NCBI GenBank assembly: GCA_020636105.1
Contig: JACJYL010000001.1
Location: forward strand, 1,984,001-2,048,000
Length of the DNA stretch: 64,000 nucleotides
Source: Lewinellaceae bacterium
GTDB taxonomy: Bacteria > Bacteroidota > Bacteroidia > Chitinophagales > Saprospiraceae
Reading direction: 5' to 3'
Position 1 is the first letter of the stretch. Each line of letters opens with the position of its first letter. Below the pieces are notes generated by a model, which was not told the origin of the DNA, did not search any database, and was given only the letters and a program-made list of their open reading frames with translations. The position numbers and the translations under genes are program-made. Positions 34,291-43,698 of this stretch are shown here, in pieces.

Positions 34291-36117
34291 TTATTCTGTA
34301 TATAATGCCTCTATTTCCTGGGCAAATTTTTCTAAAATAACTCTCCTTTTCAACTTCATGGTTGGAGTCAATTCAGACTCGGATCCATCTGTTTTTACCG
34401 CCTCCCACTGAGCGGGAACCAGGGTAAATTTTTTGATCTGCTCAATATAGTTGAATTCGGGATTGTATTTATCACAAATCCACTGGTAACGTTGTATGAC
34501 TTTGGGATGTTTGATGACTTCCTCCAGGGAGGTCCATTCCACCTCGTGTTCTTCACACCAGCTTTTTAAGGCCTCTACAGCAGGCACGATCAGGGCGGAA
34601 ACAAATTTCATGTTGTTTCCTACCACCATGATCTGTTCAACGAGGAAAGATTCCCGGAATCGCCCTTCAATAGGCGCTGGAGCAACGTATTTTCCTCCGG
34701 AAGTTTTCAGCAATTCCTTTTTCCTGTCGGTTATTTTCAGGAATTCCCTGCCGCTTTTATTTTTGACTAATTTGCCAACATCCCCGGTACAAAACCAGAT
34801 TTCTCCGTTGATTTCTTTGAAAACCGCTTTGTTTTCTTCCGGTTTATTGTAATAACCAATCATGACATTGGGCCCTTTCGCCAAAATCTCCCCTTCCCCT
34901 TCGCGATAATTGCCGTCACTATCATCAATGAACACCTCGACTCCATTGACGACCGGGCCAACCGTTCCGACCATTGCCGCCCCCGGTTCGAAGTAATTGA
35001 TGCTGATGGTCGGTGCAGTTTCTGTTAAGCCATATCCTTCCCTTACGGGGATTCCGGCGGCGGAGAATACTTTCAGGATATTGGGCGGGCAGGGAGCTGC
35101 TCCCGTTACAATGCCCTGGATATTTCCACCAAGGGCTTCTCGCCATTTACTAAAGATAAGCTTGTCTGCGATTTTGCGTTTAATTGCGGCCCAGCCGCTG
35201 TAGGTTTTATCGTATTCAAAATCTTCTGTCATCCTTAAAGCCCAGAAAAACAGGAATTTGCTTATGCCTTTAAGCGATAACCCCTTATTGTAAATGGTTT
35301 CGTAAACTTTTTCCAAAAGACGCGGTACAGTGGTAAAAAAATACGGCGCCACTGAGCGCAGGTCGCCCGTTTCCCCTCCAAGGTTATCTGTTCCCGTGTA
35401 ATGACAGTTCATGCCCTTGTACAAATAGGCAAAAGAAACGGCTCTTTCAAAAATATGGCACAACGGGAGGAAACTTAACGTTTGCATGCCCGTCGATTTT
35501 TTGGGCAAAATAATGCATGATTCAATGACAACAAAAACAATGGAATGATGCGTCAATACCACCCCCTTGGGGTTTCCTGTGGTTCCGGAAGTGTAAATAA
35601 TGGTGGCTACATCTTCAGGCTTTATGGCATTTTTTATTTCCTCCACCTCATCCATCCGTCCATCACTCCACATATCTTCCCAATAGGGACGCCCCTCCTG
35701 GCGGTCAAAAGTGAATATTTTTTTTAGCGAAGGCACATTGGCCTGGGCAGAGTGCATTTTATCATAAAGATCCAGGGCACCCACGAAGGCATAAGAAACT
35801 TCCGCGTCATTCAGGATATATTGAAATTCACCAGGACTAATGGTGGGATAAAGCGGCACATTGATGGCTCCCACAATTTGGGTGGCTATATCAGCAATGG
35901 TCCATTCCGGGCGATTTTTATAACTGGAAATCGCTATTTTATCCCCGGGTTTAACCCCCAGATCCAACAACCCGGAAGCCATCTTCATGGACTGGTCAAT
36001 GATGTCCTGGGTACTGTAATATTTCCATTGGCCATCTACCTTTTTTCCGAGTGCTTTATCGGAAGGATAGTTTAGTTTTTGATACTCAAGAAAGTCGAAA
36101 ATGCGGGTTGGTTCCAT
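34291..36117 (-). CDS. Long-chain acyl-CoA synthetase
   Basis: 608 residues of the AMP-dependent synthetase superfamily. It activates fatty acids to acyl-adenylate and then acyl-CoA. Seen: P-loop-like TIIYTSGTTGNPKGVVLTHH, LPLCHIFERAVSFAYLYKG, GAAPCPPNILKVF, REGYGLTETAPTISIN, WFCTGDVGKLV and the C-terminal lysine region ITDRKKELLKTSGGKYVAPA. It belongs to the FadD15/FAA-like branch. The stop codon abuts the start of the threonine aldolase gene. Confidence 0.92.
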   Translation of the reverse strand: MEPTRIFDFLEYQKLNYPSDKALGKKVDGQWKYYSTQDIIDQSMKMASGLLDLGVKPGDKIAISSYKNRPEWTIADIATQIVGAINVPLYPTISPGEFQYILNDAEVSYAFVGALDLYDKMHSAQANVPSLKKIFTFDRQEGRPYWEDMWSDGRMDEVEEIKNAIKPEDVATIIYTSGTTGNPKGVVLTHHSIVFVVIESCIILPKKSTGMQTLSFLPLCHIFERAVSFAYLYKGMNCHYTGTDNLGGETGDLRSVAPYFFTTVPRLLEKVYETIYNKGLSLKGISKFLFFWALRMTEDFEYDKTYSGWAAIKRKIADKLIFSKWREALGGNIQGIVTGAAPCPPNILKVFSAAGIPVREGYGLTETAPTISINYFEPGAAMVGTVGPVVNGVEVFIDDSDGNYREGEGEILAKGPNVMIGYYNKPEENKAVFKEINGEIWFCTGDVGKLVKNKSGREFLKITDRKKELLKTSGGKYVAPAPIEGRFRESFLVEQIMVVGNNMKFVSALIVPAVEALKSWCEEHEVEWTSLEEVIKHPKVIQRYQWICDKYNPEFNYIEQIKKFTLVPAQWEAVKTDGSESELTPTMKLKRRVILEKFAQEIEALYTE

Positions 36118-36263
36118 CGTTTTGAAATTTAGGTAATAATTTAGTCGGGCCGGCTTGAATGAGCCTTCTGATCTTTTGGGAGGGGGAGCACTGTCATCAT
36201 AAATTATCTTTGGCTAAAAAACGAACAATTATTGAATTTTCCAAATAGCCAAATGGAAATTCG

Positions 36264-37643
36264 TTACCCCAGATATTTAAACAACTTTTTAAATAAAGAC
36301 AGGTTCTTTTTCCAGGGGGCATACCGGATGGTAATATCCGGAAAAAAAGATTTATGTAGAACACTTTTATGGTGAGAAAACATTTCAAAACTATGGCGTC
36401 CATGGTAAGTTCCAAATCCACTATCCCCTACCCCGCCAAATGGAAGATAATGATTGCCGTACTGCAGAACGGTATCATTTACACAAACCACGCCTGAAGA
36501 AGTTGCTCCCAATACCTTATTGACTTTAGCTTTCTCCTTTGAGAAAATATAAAGTGCAAGAGGTTTTGGGCCGGCATTCACAAAATCAATGGCCTCCTCG
36601 ACTTTGGAATAGGTCATGATCGGTAAAATCGGGCCGAAAATTTCTTCTTTCATAATCTGGTTGTCGCCTGTAACTCCATCGATAATCGTCGGAGAAATAT
36701 ATTTTTGCACAGGATCCGTGTCCCCCCCAAAGAGCATATTACCCTCTTTCAACAAGCTGGTCAACCGATCAAAATGAGCAGAACTGATGATGCGTCCAAA
36801 ATCTTCGCTTTCTTTCACCTGGGGTCCATAAAACTGCTTTATCTTCTCAATTAATTTCACAACCAACTCCGCTTTAACGCCTTCCTGGACCAACAAATAA
36901 TCCGGTGCAATACACGTCTGGCCACAATTCAAAAATTTGCCGAATACAATTCTCCGTGCCGTAAGTTCAATATCCAGCGCTGTATCGACAATGCAGGGAC
37001 TTTTCCCTCCAAGCTCCAGGGTAACAGGCGTTAAGTTTTTAGCGGCAGCCTCGTACACAATGCGCCCCACTTTTGAACTCCCCGTAAAAAAAATATAATC
37101 AAATTTTTGGGCGAGTAGCTCTGTGGTCTCTTTCACAGCGCCTTCTATTACGGCGACAAGATGTTCCTCAAAAGTTTCATCCACTATCTTTTTCAGCACC
37201 GCCGAAACATGAGGGGCAAGTTCTGAAGGTTTAATTATTGCCGTATTTCCAGCAGCCAACGCGCCCACCAGAGGAGCCATAACCAACAAAAAGGGATAAT
37301 TCCAAGGGCCGATGATCAAACAATTGCCATAAGGTTCAGGAATTATTTTACTGCTTCCTATCGCATAAAACAAAGGAGTGCCTACCCGCCTTGGTTTTAC
37401 CCATTTGTGCAGCTTTTTTATTGAAATGTCCAGGTCTTTGTAAAACACCCCCAATTCTGTAATAAACCCTTCTGCTTCAGACTTTTTTAGATCTGCAAAA
37501 AGAGCTTCAGAAATGAGTGTTTCATTGCTTTCTATAGCTGTTTTTAAATTTTTAAGCTGGGTAAGCCTGAATGAAAGGTCTTTAGTTTTGCCTGTGGCAA
37601 AAAAATCGCGCTGTTTCTCTAAAATTAAATTCATCGGAGGCAT
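36264..37643 (-). CDS. Aldehyde dehydrogenase, class 3 type
   Basis: 459 residues. Oxidises aldehydes, probably fatty or long-chain, with NAD(P). Seen: IIGPWNYPFLLVMAPLVGAL, FTGSSKVGRIVYEAA (cofactor), catalytic Glu in LELGGKSPCIV, catalytic Cys in NCGQTCIAPDY, and the end with GVGDSGFGTYHG. The short length and lack of a long N-terminus match the class 3 / ALDH3 group. The C-terminal tail PWKKNLSLFKKLFKYLG may attach to the membrane. It lies downstream of gldF, where gldG would be expected. Confidence 0.92.
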   Translation of the reverse strand: MPPMNLILEKQRDFFATGKTKDLSFRLTQLKNLKTAIESNETLISEALFADLKKSEAEGFITELGVFYKDLDISIKKLHKWVKPRRVGTPLFYAIGSSKIIPEPYGNCLIIGPWNYPFLLVMAPLVGALAAGNTAIIKPSELAPHVSAVLKKIVDETFEEHLVAVIEGAVKETTELLAQKFDYIFFTGSSKVGRIVYEAAAKNLTPVTLELGGKSPCIVDTALDIELTARRIVFGKFLNCGQTCIAPDYLLVQEGVKAELVVKLIEKIKQFYGPQVKESEDFGRIISSAHFDRLTSLLKEGNMLFGGDTDPVQKYISPTIIDGVTGDNQIMKEEIFGPILPIMTYSKVEEAIDFVNAGPKPLALYIFSKEKAKVNKVLGATSSGVVCVNDTVLQYGNHYLPFGGVGDSGFGTYHGRHSFEMFSHHKSVLHKSFFPDITIRYAPWKKNLSLFKKLFKYLG

Positions 37644-37691
37644 TTCTTAAAGTATCATTTGAGAAAGCCAATATAAACAAAAATCGGATAA

Positions 37692-38423
37692 TTACCACTT
37701 TCTTCTTTCGAGAGAAATTTTGGTGAGAAAAATGAATAAAACGATGAGGGAAATGAAGTATATCAAATCCCTGGAATCTAAAATCCCACGACTAATGGAA
37801 TCGTAGTGATAATCAATGCCAATCATTTGAATGACATCATCGAGCTTGCCGACAAAAACGGGAAGATTGCTGATATAGTTGAATCCGGAATAAAAGAAAA
37901 AACACAGGAAAGTGGACAGGATAAAAGCAATGATCTGGTTTTTAGACAATGAAGAGGCGAAAATTCCAATGGCAATAAAGGCCATGGCCAGGAACAACAA
38001 TCCAATATAGGATCCCATAATTGCACCGCTATCCAGGTTTCCTTTAGGTGAACCCAACTGGTAAACCGTATAATAATACAACAAGGTTGGAATTAAGGCA
38101 AATAAGATCAGTACGAGGCTTGCCAGGAATTTTCCCATAACAATTTCGAGATCCTTTAGTGGCCTGGTGACGAGCAATTCTATGGTTCCTGTTTGCTGTT
38201 CTTCTGAAAAAGAGCGCATGGTTACCGCAGGAATGAGGAACATGAAGATCTGCGGAGCAATGCTGAACAGCTGATCAAGTGTTGCATAATTATAATTCAG
38301 CAAGCTGGTATCGGGGAAAACAAACATCACTAACCCCAAAATGACCAGAAAGACTCCGATCACAATATATCCGACCAGGGAACTAAAAAATGCGTTGATC
38401 TCTTTTTTGAATATGCTTAACAT
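37692..38423 (-). CDS. gldF: Gliding-motility ABC transporter permease GldF
   Basis: 243 residues with six hydrophobic helices. Seen: KKEINAFFSSLVGYIVIGVF (start), MRSFSEEQQTGTIELLVTRP, GKFLASLVLILFALIPTL and NQIIAFILSTFLCFFFYSGF. This is the family pattern of GldF, the permease partner of GldA in gliding and surface-adhesin biology. In Flavobacterium gldG follows gldF; here an aldehyde dehydrogenase gene follows. The hypothetical gene 38439-39110 lies 15 bp upstream and is probably co-transcribed. Confidence 0.9.
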   Translation of the reverse strand: MLSIFKKEINAFFSSLVGYIVIGVFLVILGLVMFVFPDTSLLNYNYATLDQLFSIAPQIFMFLIPAVTMRSFSEEQQTGTIELLVTRPLKDLEIVMGKFLASLVLILFALIPTLLYYYTVYQLGSPKGNLDSGAIMGSYIGLLFLAMAFIAIGIFASSLSKNQIIAFILSTFLCFFFYSGFNYISNLPVFVGKLDDVIQMIGIDYHYDSISRGILDSRDLIYFISLIVLFIFLTKISLERRKW

Positions 38424-38438
38424 GTTGCTGGTTGCTGT

Positions 38439-39110
38439 TTACTCGTTGCTGGTTGTTGGTTTTATGGTATAGACTTCGTGGCGGTCATCAAAAATAAGCA
38501 GGCTTTTAAACAGTTTTGCCTGAGCTTCTTCTTCCCTGAGTGCCGATAAGGCTTCCCAAAGCGGAGGATCAATATTTTTAATGGCCAGCAAAAAGTTCAC
38601 AGGGTTAAAATCCTGAATTTCCCCCGTTTCAAAAAAAAGCATCTTTTCTCTTTTTACCTCACGGATATTTTTGACTTTCCCGGTCCGGAAAGGCCGGCCA
38701 TTTACGGGATTGTATGCGGAAATTTCAACCCATTCCGAGACATCCTCCTCATATGTAAAATAACACAGTTTTCCGCGAACCCTAAGGGCTGTAAAAGTGG
38801 CAAACGCTTCCTCATTGCGAAGGCGAATATAAGGAATTCCATTATAGGAAAATCCCCATATTTCCGAAAAAGGAATTTTACCGACCGCTTTAAGAACAAA
38901 TTCCTCGGTTTTCGAAATGAAGGATTCCCCGTTGATAAAAACCTGGCTAACCACATCATCCCATTTGTAATTGGGGCTATTGTCTTGAAAAGCTTTGAAA
39001 TTGAGGTAAATGCCATCCTCAAATTTGAAGTTTTTCGATACCAGCACGCTATCCTGCGCCCTCAGTATCGAAAAACTTAAAAAGGTACATATAAAAAAAA
39101 GGTACCGCAT
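38439..39110 (-). CDS. Hypothetical secreted protein upstream of gldF
   Basis: 223 residues with a signal peptide (MRYLFFICTFLSFSILRAQ). The rest is a beta-rich globular protein (GIYLNFKAFQDNSPNYKWDD, IPFSEIWGFSYNGIPYIRLR, GKLCYFTYEEDVSEWVEIS) without a recognised family. It ends 15 bp before gldF on the same strand, suggesting co-transcription. Bacteroidota often carry such uncharacterised periplasmic proteins next to gliding genes; a role in gliding is inferred only from position. Confidence 0.7.
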   Translation of the reverse strand: MRYLFFICTFLSFSILRAQDSVLVSKNFKFEDGIYLNFKAFQDNSPNYKWDDVVSQVFINGESFISKTEEFVLKAVGKIPFSEIWGFSYNGIPYIRLRNEEAFATFTALRVRGKLCYFTYEEDVSEWVEISAYNPVNGRPFRTGKVKNIREVKREKMLFFETGEIQDFNPVNFLLAIKNIDPPLWEALSALREEEAQAKLFKSLLIFDDRHEVYTIKPTTSNE

Positions 39111-39135
39111 ATTAAATTTTATTCCATTTTAAAGT

Positions 39136-39552
39136 TTAGGTTTCCGGCAATCTTTCAAAAATATCGTTTACCATCGTTTTCTGACCTTCGTAGTAAATGT
39201 TGGTACAATTGAAATTGATCAAAATTCCTTTTGGTTTTTCCATCAATTTCATTTGGGTCAGCAACTGGGCATCAAAAATCGGCACCACAGAGGAAACAGC
39301 TTTCAATTCAACAATTATTGAATCCTCAACAAGCAGATCGTATCTGATCCCTGTATCCAGGTTGATCCCTTTGTAGAACAAAGGTACATATTGCTGGGAT
39401 TTAAAGTTTAACCCTAGTCGTTCCAATTCAAATTTCAAACACCGCTCATAAGCTTGCTCCAACAATCCCGGGCCAAGGTTTTTATGAACTTCAATGGCTG
39501 CACCGATAATTTTGAATGTCAGATCATCCAAATACTTTTTTGTGATTTTCAT
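39136..39552 (-). CDS. GxxExxY protein
   Basis: 138 residues. The signature LGPGLLEQAYERCL gives the family its name, followed by a PD-(D/E)xK-like core (DTGIRYDLLVEDSIIVELKA) and KGILINFNC. Found across Bacteroidota, often as a single gene of unknown role, sometimes within repeat-rich or rRNA-adjacent regions. The nuclease-like core suggests nucleic-acid binding, but activity is unproven. It stands directly beside the tandem repeat array at 39661-40135, 110 bp from its start. Confidence 0.85.
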   Translation of the reverse strand: MKITKKYLDDLTFKIIGAAIEVHKNLGPGLLEQAYERCLKFELERLGLNFKSQQYVPLFYKGINLDTGIRYDLLVEDSIIVELKAVSSVVPIFDAQLLTQMKLMEKPKGILINFNCTNIYYEGQKTMVNDIFERLPET

Positions 39553-39660
39553 TAGGTTTTTGTTTATGAATTATACAAAATGGTTTACCTATATAAAATC
39601 CACGAAACTGGCAAACGTGACATTTTTTGGTGTACTTTTTTTTAACCAAGTCCCATAGAG

Positions 39661-40135
39661 CCCTTTTTAACTGACTTTGTGGTGCGTATTTAACACATAG
39701 TTACATAGTACTTTTTCCTCTGACTTCGTGTCCTTTGTGACTTTGTGGTGAATATTTTAACACATAGACACATAGTTTCCTTTTTACTGACTTCGTGTCC
39801 TTTGTGACTTTGTGGTGAATATTTTAACACATAGTCACATAGTTTCCTTTTTACTGACTTCGTGGCCTTTGTGACTTTGTGGTGAATATTTTAACACATA
39901 GTCACATAGTTTCCTTTTTACTGACTTCGTGCGCTTTGTGACTTTGTGGTGAATATTTTAACACATAGTTTCCTTTTTACTGACTTCGTGGCCTTTGTGA
40001 CTTTGTGGTGAATATTTTAACACATAGACACATAGTTTCCTTTTTACTGACTTCGTGGCCTTTGTGACTTTGTGGTGAACCATTTAACACATAGACACAT
40101 AGCACTATTTTCCTTGACTTTGTGGTGAACCCTTT
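39661..40135. repeat. Tandem repeat array, eight units of about 60-75 bp
   Basis: The core GACTTTGTGGTG occurs eight times between 39672 and 40131; intervening stretches vary in length around AACACATAGACACATAG, TTTCCTTTTTACTGACTTCGTG and GCCTTTGT. Units 2-7 are nearly identical and differ by short insertions (ACACATAG duplicated or deleted). The stretch 39553-39660 before it holds nothing recognisable. The array fills the gap between the GxxExxY gene and gldA. No unique spacers, no cas genes: not CRISPR. Similar AT-rich 'TTTGTGGTG' repeats occur in other Bacteroidota intergenic DNA. Confidence 0.9.
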
Positions 40136-40158
40136 ATCGTTCAACTTTGCGTCGTACC

Positions 40159-41064
40159 TTATTTTGTTAGGGAACGGAAAATATCTTCTACACTCATATC
40201 TTCTTTATGCATTTCGAGTAAGGTCAACTTTTCCTTGACAGCAAAATGGAAAACATCAGTTCGGTGATCTGCATCGAGATCTGTCGAAAGTTTCCAGCGG
40301 TTTTTGCCGTCGGCTTTTACTTTTTTTACTCCTATAATTGACTTAAGTTTTTGCTCGGAGGTTTGTTGGTCAAATTCTACTGTGATGATGGTTTCACCTG
40401 TGATCCGGCTTTGCAGCTCATCAATGGTGTTATTTGCGACGAGTTTTCCTTTATTAATGATAAGCACCCGATCACAAAGAGCCTGCACCTCCTGCATGAT
40501 GTGTGTCGAAAAAATAACCGTTTTGTCCTGTCCTGTTTTTTTGATCAGAGCCCGAATTTCAGCCAACTGGTTGGGGTCAAGACCGGTAGTAGGCTCGTCC
40601 AGAATAAGTACTTCGGGATCGTGGATCATGGCCTGTGCCAAGCCGACCCGCTGGCGGTAACCCTTTGACAAATCGCCGATAAGTTTTTTCTGTTCCCGTT
40701 CCAATCCCGTCAGCTCAATCATTTCATCGACACGAGATGTCATATTTTTTATTTTATGTAACCCGCCGATAAACCTGAGGTATTCTTTTACATACATGTC
40801 TTTGTACAAAGGATTATGCTCTGGCAGGTACCCGATGCGTTTCCTGACTTCCATTTCTTCCTCCTGCACATTGAATCCACAAACAGAGGCCTCTCCTGCC
40901 GTTGGGGGGATAAAGCTGGTTAGAATTTTCATGGTCGTGGTTTTTCCCGCGCCATTAGGCCCCAGGAAGCCAAGAATTTCTCCTTTTTTAGCTTCAAAGT
41001 TTATATTATCAATGGCTTTTTGATCGCCATAAACTTTTGTAAGTCCTTTAACAGAAACTGACAT
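40159..41064 (-). CDS. gldA: Gliding-motility ABC ATPase GldA
   Basis: 301 residues. Walker A GPNGAGKTTTMKIL, Q-loop region YLPEHNPLY, ABC signature LSKGYRQRVGLA, Walker B VLILDEPTTGLDPNQL and the H-loop FSTHIM are present. The C-terminal about 80 residues are the family's extra domain. GldA energises the GldFG permease needed for gliding in Flavobacterium johnsoniae. It lies about 1.7 kb from gldF on the same strand, split by the GxxExxY gene, a hypothetical gene and the repeat array. Confidence 0.9.
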   Translation of the reverse strand: MSVSVKGLTKVYGDQKAIDNINFEAKKGEILGFLGPNGAGKTTTMKILTSFIPPTAGEASVCGFNVQEEEMEVRKRIGYLPEHNPLYKDMYVKEYLRFIGGLHKIKNMTSRVDEMIELTGLEREQKKLIGDLSKGYRQRVGLAQAMIHDPEVLILDEPTTGLDPNQLAEIRALIKKTGQDKTVIFSTHIMQEVQALCDRVLIINKGKLVANNTIDELQSRITGETIITVEFDQQTSEQKLKSIIGVKKVKADGKNRWKLSTDLDADHRTDVFHFAVKEKLTLLEMHKEDMSVEDIFRSLTK

Positions 41065-41143
41065 ATATTATTTTTTAAATCCTCTGCGGATGAATCTATT
41101 CATCTCGTCCAATCTATTATTGGTTAACGGTTTTTTTAGATTG

Positions 41144-41182
41144 AAAAGTGCCCGCCAGTAAGTATTCTGAGCGGGCACTTTT
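41144..41182. terminator. Bidirectional terminator after tpx
   Basis: AAAAGTGCCCGC (41144-41155) and GCGGGCACTTTT (41171-41182) are a perfect 12-bp stem with a 15-base loop. It lies 28 bp beyond the tpx stop codon. Confidence 0.8.
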
Positions 41183-41209
41183 TATTATTTATCCTTTGTA
41201 ATATTCAAT

Positions 41210-41725
41210 TTAAACCAGGCTTTTGGCAACCTCTAGCGCGGCATTGTAGTTCGGCTCGGTAGTGCCTTCCGGAACATATTCCACATGGCGCACCACACCA
41301 CCTTTATCCACTACTACAATCCCCCGGGCAAGCAAGCCCAATTCATCCATAAAAAATCCGTAGTTAGCCGCAAATCCCAGGTCGCGATAGTCAGATAGGA
41401 TAAGTACTTTGTCAATACCTTCCGCTGCACAAAATCTACTTTGCGCAAAAGGTAAATCTTTGGAGATTCCTAAAATAACAATGTCTTCGCCCAATTTGGC
41501 AGCCAGCTGGTTGAAAGTTCGGTTTTGAATGGCACAAAGTCCGGTATCCAATGAAGGGAATACCGAAATGACCACCACTTTACCTGCGTAATCAGACAAT
41601 TTAACCTTATTCAAAGTAGCTCCTAAGGCTGTAAAATCCGGCGCTTTCTGACCTACTTTAATTTCGTTTCCTAACAAGGTTACCGGTCCACCTTTCCAGG
41701 TAACCTTTACGCTGTTTTTTTCCAT
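41210..41725 (-). CDS. tpx: Thiol peroxidase Tpx
   Basis: 171 residues. Atypical 2-Cys peroxiredoxin that reduces H2O2 and alkyl peroxides with thioredoxin. Seen: KVGQKAPDFTALG, peroxidatic Cys in SLDTGLCAIQNRTFN (canonical SLDTPVC), resolving Cys in SRFCAAEGI, and the C-terminal YNAALEVAKSL. Full length for the family. The change of Pro-Val to Gly-Leu before the Cys is mild. No regulator gene such as oxyR is adjacent. Confidence 0.93.
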   Translation of the reverse strand: MEKNSVKVTWKGGPVTLLGNEIKVGQKAPDFTALGATLNKVKLSDYAGKVVVISVFPSLDTGLCAIQNRTFNQLAAKLGEDIVILGISKDLPFAQSRFCAAEGIDKVLILSDYRDLGFAANYGFFMDELGLLARGIVVVDKGGVVRHVEYVPEGTTEPNYNAALEVAKSLV

Positions 41726-42053
41726 TTTTCTTATTTTTAAAAATTAGATTTATATTTTATAAAATAGAGGTTGAAGGTAAAAATAATTCAGCGAACAATT
41801 TAATATTGCCGCCTGTTTTTAACGCTTTACTTTCCAAAATGTTATCTTTATAGCAGCGAAGACATCATGGAGATCGTTTAATAAAAGGTTAATCTTCTTT
41901 ATGTTAATCCCCTATCCGTTTTGCCTCTTCAATCCAAATAGAATTATAATAAAGCCACATCATCATTTTAAAACAGGAGGTATCATCTTATCGGGTGATT
42001 GTCTTTTCTGTATTAAATCAATTCATGCTAATTTTCTAATAAAAACACCCGTA
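41726..42053. other. Intergenic region, divergent genes
   Basis: 328 bp between tpx and the barrel gene. A frame starting at 41901 continues into the barrel gene but its first 51 codons do not look like the family. A weak -7-like TATCTTTA lies near 41841. Nothing else seen. Confidence 0.4.
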
Positions 42054-42734
42054 ATGAAAAAAAAATTATTCCTTGCAGCCCTATTTTTCTCTTTCGTCCT
42101 AAATGTTTCCCATGGCCAAAAATTTGGCATCGCAGCACTGGCCGGAATAAACCTCTGTCAGATCAATGGCGATAACCAGCGGGGATACAAAAAAATTGGA
42201 ATGACCGCTGGCCTGCGAAGCATCATCAACCTGGAAGACAGGTGGCAACTGCATACGGAGATCCTTTTCAGCCAGCGCGGAGCCTCCCCTTCTGACCGAA
42301 GGAACATCTCTCTTAACCTCAATTACGTAGAAACACCGGTTTACCTCTCTTTTCTCATTTCCGATTATGAATCCACCGGCATTTTCAGGGTTTATGCAGG
42401 GGCTTCCTTCGGGCGGCTCATTTCTTACGAAACGACGGAAATCTTCAACAATCCGGGATCTTCTATGGAAGGAGAAATTTTATCGCTCAGGGAAATTTCC
42501 TCTTATTTCAATCGGAATGATTTCGGTATTTTTGCAGGCGTGCATCTCCTGCCGGTCAATAATAAATTTGGAATTGATCTTCGCCAAACCTTTTCAGCCA
42601 ACCTGCTTTTTGATAAAAATGAAGTGGACCATTTCATAAAAAATGATTCTATGCGATCCTATTTTATCAGTCTGCGCTTCTTTTACGAACTCAATAACAT
42701 AGGCGATAAGAAAAAAAAGAGGCGGAGAAGATAG
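42054..42734 (+). CDS. PorT-family outer membrane beta-barrel protein
   Basis: 226 residues from ATG 42054, chosen because a signal peptide starts there (MKKKLFLAALFFSFVLNVSHGQ). After it the sequence alternates as barrel strands: FGIAALAGINLCQINGDNQR, GMTAGLRSIINLEDRWQLHTE, NLNYVETPVYLSF, FRVYAGASFGRLI and FGIFAGVHLLPV. It is of the outer-membrane beta-barrel 2/PorT type, common in Bacteroidota. It ends in a basic tail (KKKKRRRR), unusual for a barrel protein and perhaps a frame end in an A/G-rich stretch. Function unknown. Confidence 0.8.
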   Translation: MKKKLFLAALFFSFVLNVSHGQKFGIAALAGINLCQINGDNQRGYKKIGMTAGLRSIINLEDRWQLHTEILFSQRGASPSDRRNISLNLNYVETPVYLSFLISDYESTGIFRVYAGASFGRLISYETTEIFNNPGSSMEGEILSLREISSYFNRNDFGIFAGVHLLPVNNKFGIDLRQTFSANLLFDKNEVDHFIKNDSMRSYFISLRFFYELNNIGDKKKKRRRR

Positions 42735-42755
42735 GAGGAGCCGAGGCAAAAAAAA

Positions 42756-42777
42756 GTCGTGCACCGGAGTGCACGAC
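42756..42777 (-). terminator. Terminator of the LuxR-type regulator gene
   Basis: GTCGTGCA (42756-42763) pairs with TGCACGAC (42770-42777), loop of six. On the minus strand a T8 run follows directly. It lies about 85 bp beyond the regulator stop codon. Confidence 0.85.
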
Positions 42778-42862
42778 AACAAATTTGGACTAGTATGAAA
42801 AACTCTTATCACTAAGAGAAACAAATGATCTTTTGCCATTTATTTCTCTATGGAGATCAGGT

Positions 42863-43495
42863 TCAAAAATTCCGAACCCCTTCCCCGCTGGTTACTTTTA
42901 ATACTGCTTCATGCCGGCTATTGACATGCAGTTTCCTGTAAATGTTTTTCAGATGAAATCTTACCGTATTGGGACTAATGAATAGCGTTCTTGCGATGTT
43001 TTTATAATTGTGTCCCTCGCACAACAGTTCCAATACCTCCGACTCACGCTTGGATATCTGGGAAAATTCAACCTTGTTTTTGTTAAAGGACATCACAACA
43101 CGCCGGGCCACATCCATATTCAGGGGTGCCCCGCCATTGACCACTTCAGTAATGGCACTTAGCAATTTGGATGGAAAAATACTCTTGGAAAGATAACCAC
43201 TTGCCCCTGCACTCAGCGCCTGAAAAATGTGGTCATCATCAGTCAGATGGGTAAGAATGACGATCTCAATATCCGGCAAGTGATTTTTGATTGATTTGAT
43301 ACACTCCACGCCAGACATTATAGGGAGATCTATATCCATTAAAATTACATCAGGACGAACACGACGTATATTTTTAAGGGCAGATTCTCCGTCGCTATAA
43401 GTAGCAATACAGGAAAATCCCTCTGCCGAATTGAGCAGATTCTGTAGCCCTTCTCTAACGTCACGTTGTTCATCAACGATCGCTACAGAAATCAT
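42863..43495 (-). CDS. LuxR/NarL-type response regulator
   Basis: 210 residues. Receiver domain (1-120) with acidic D8/E9 region (VAIVDEQRDV), phosphorylation site in VILMDIDLPIMSGVE (Asp about 54) and Lys in GYLSKSIF. C-terminal LuxR helix-turn-helix (about 143-205): ISKRESEVLELLCEGHNYKN, IARTLFISPNTVRFHLKNI. No cognate histidine kinase gene is adjacent. The 18-bp palindromic site at 43699-43716 upstream recurs next to the susC promoter (50177-50194), so this regulator may control the SusCD operon and possibly itself. Confidence 0.9.
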   Translation of the reverse strand: MISVAIVDEQRDVREGLQNLLNSAEGFSCIATYSDGESALKNIRRVRPDVILMDIDLPIMSGVECIKSIKNHLPDIEIVILTHLTDDDHIFQALSAGASGYLSKSIFPSKLLSAITEVVNGGAPLNMDVARRVVMSFNKNKVEFSQISKRESEVLELLCEGHNYKNIARTLFISPNTVRFHLKNIYRKLHVNSRHEAVLKVTSGEGVRNF

Positions 43496-43698
43496 ATTTT
43501 TTTTTTGTCAGGTGATTCTAAACGTCTGAAATTTTCATTCCAAACGCTTTTGTTTTCTTTTGGCTTTCCGGAGTTCTTTTATAAAACGAATCTGTACCCA
43601 TTTTCGCTGTGTTTTTGGTCTAAATAACCCTCAGCAATTCATAAAACGGGCGTTGGCAAATTCCTGGATAAAAATACAGTAACAATTCTTTCGCATCT

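Noticed and set aside
39661..40135. CRISPR array
   Set aside because: The stretches between the recurring cores are themselves repeated; there are no spacers.
41901..42053. Longer start for the PorT-like protein at 41901
   Set aside because: The extra 51 residues are unlike a signal peptide; a perfect signal peptide starts at 42054.
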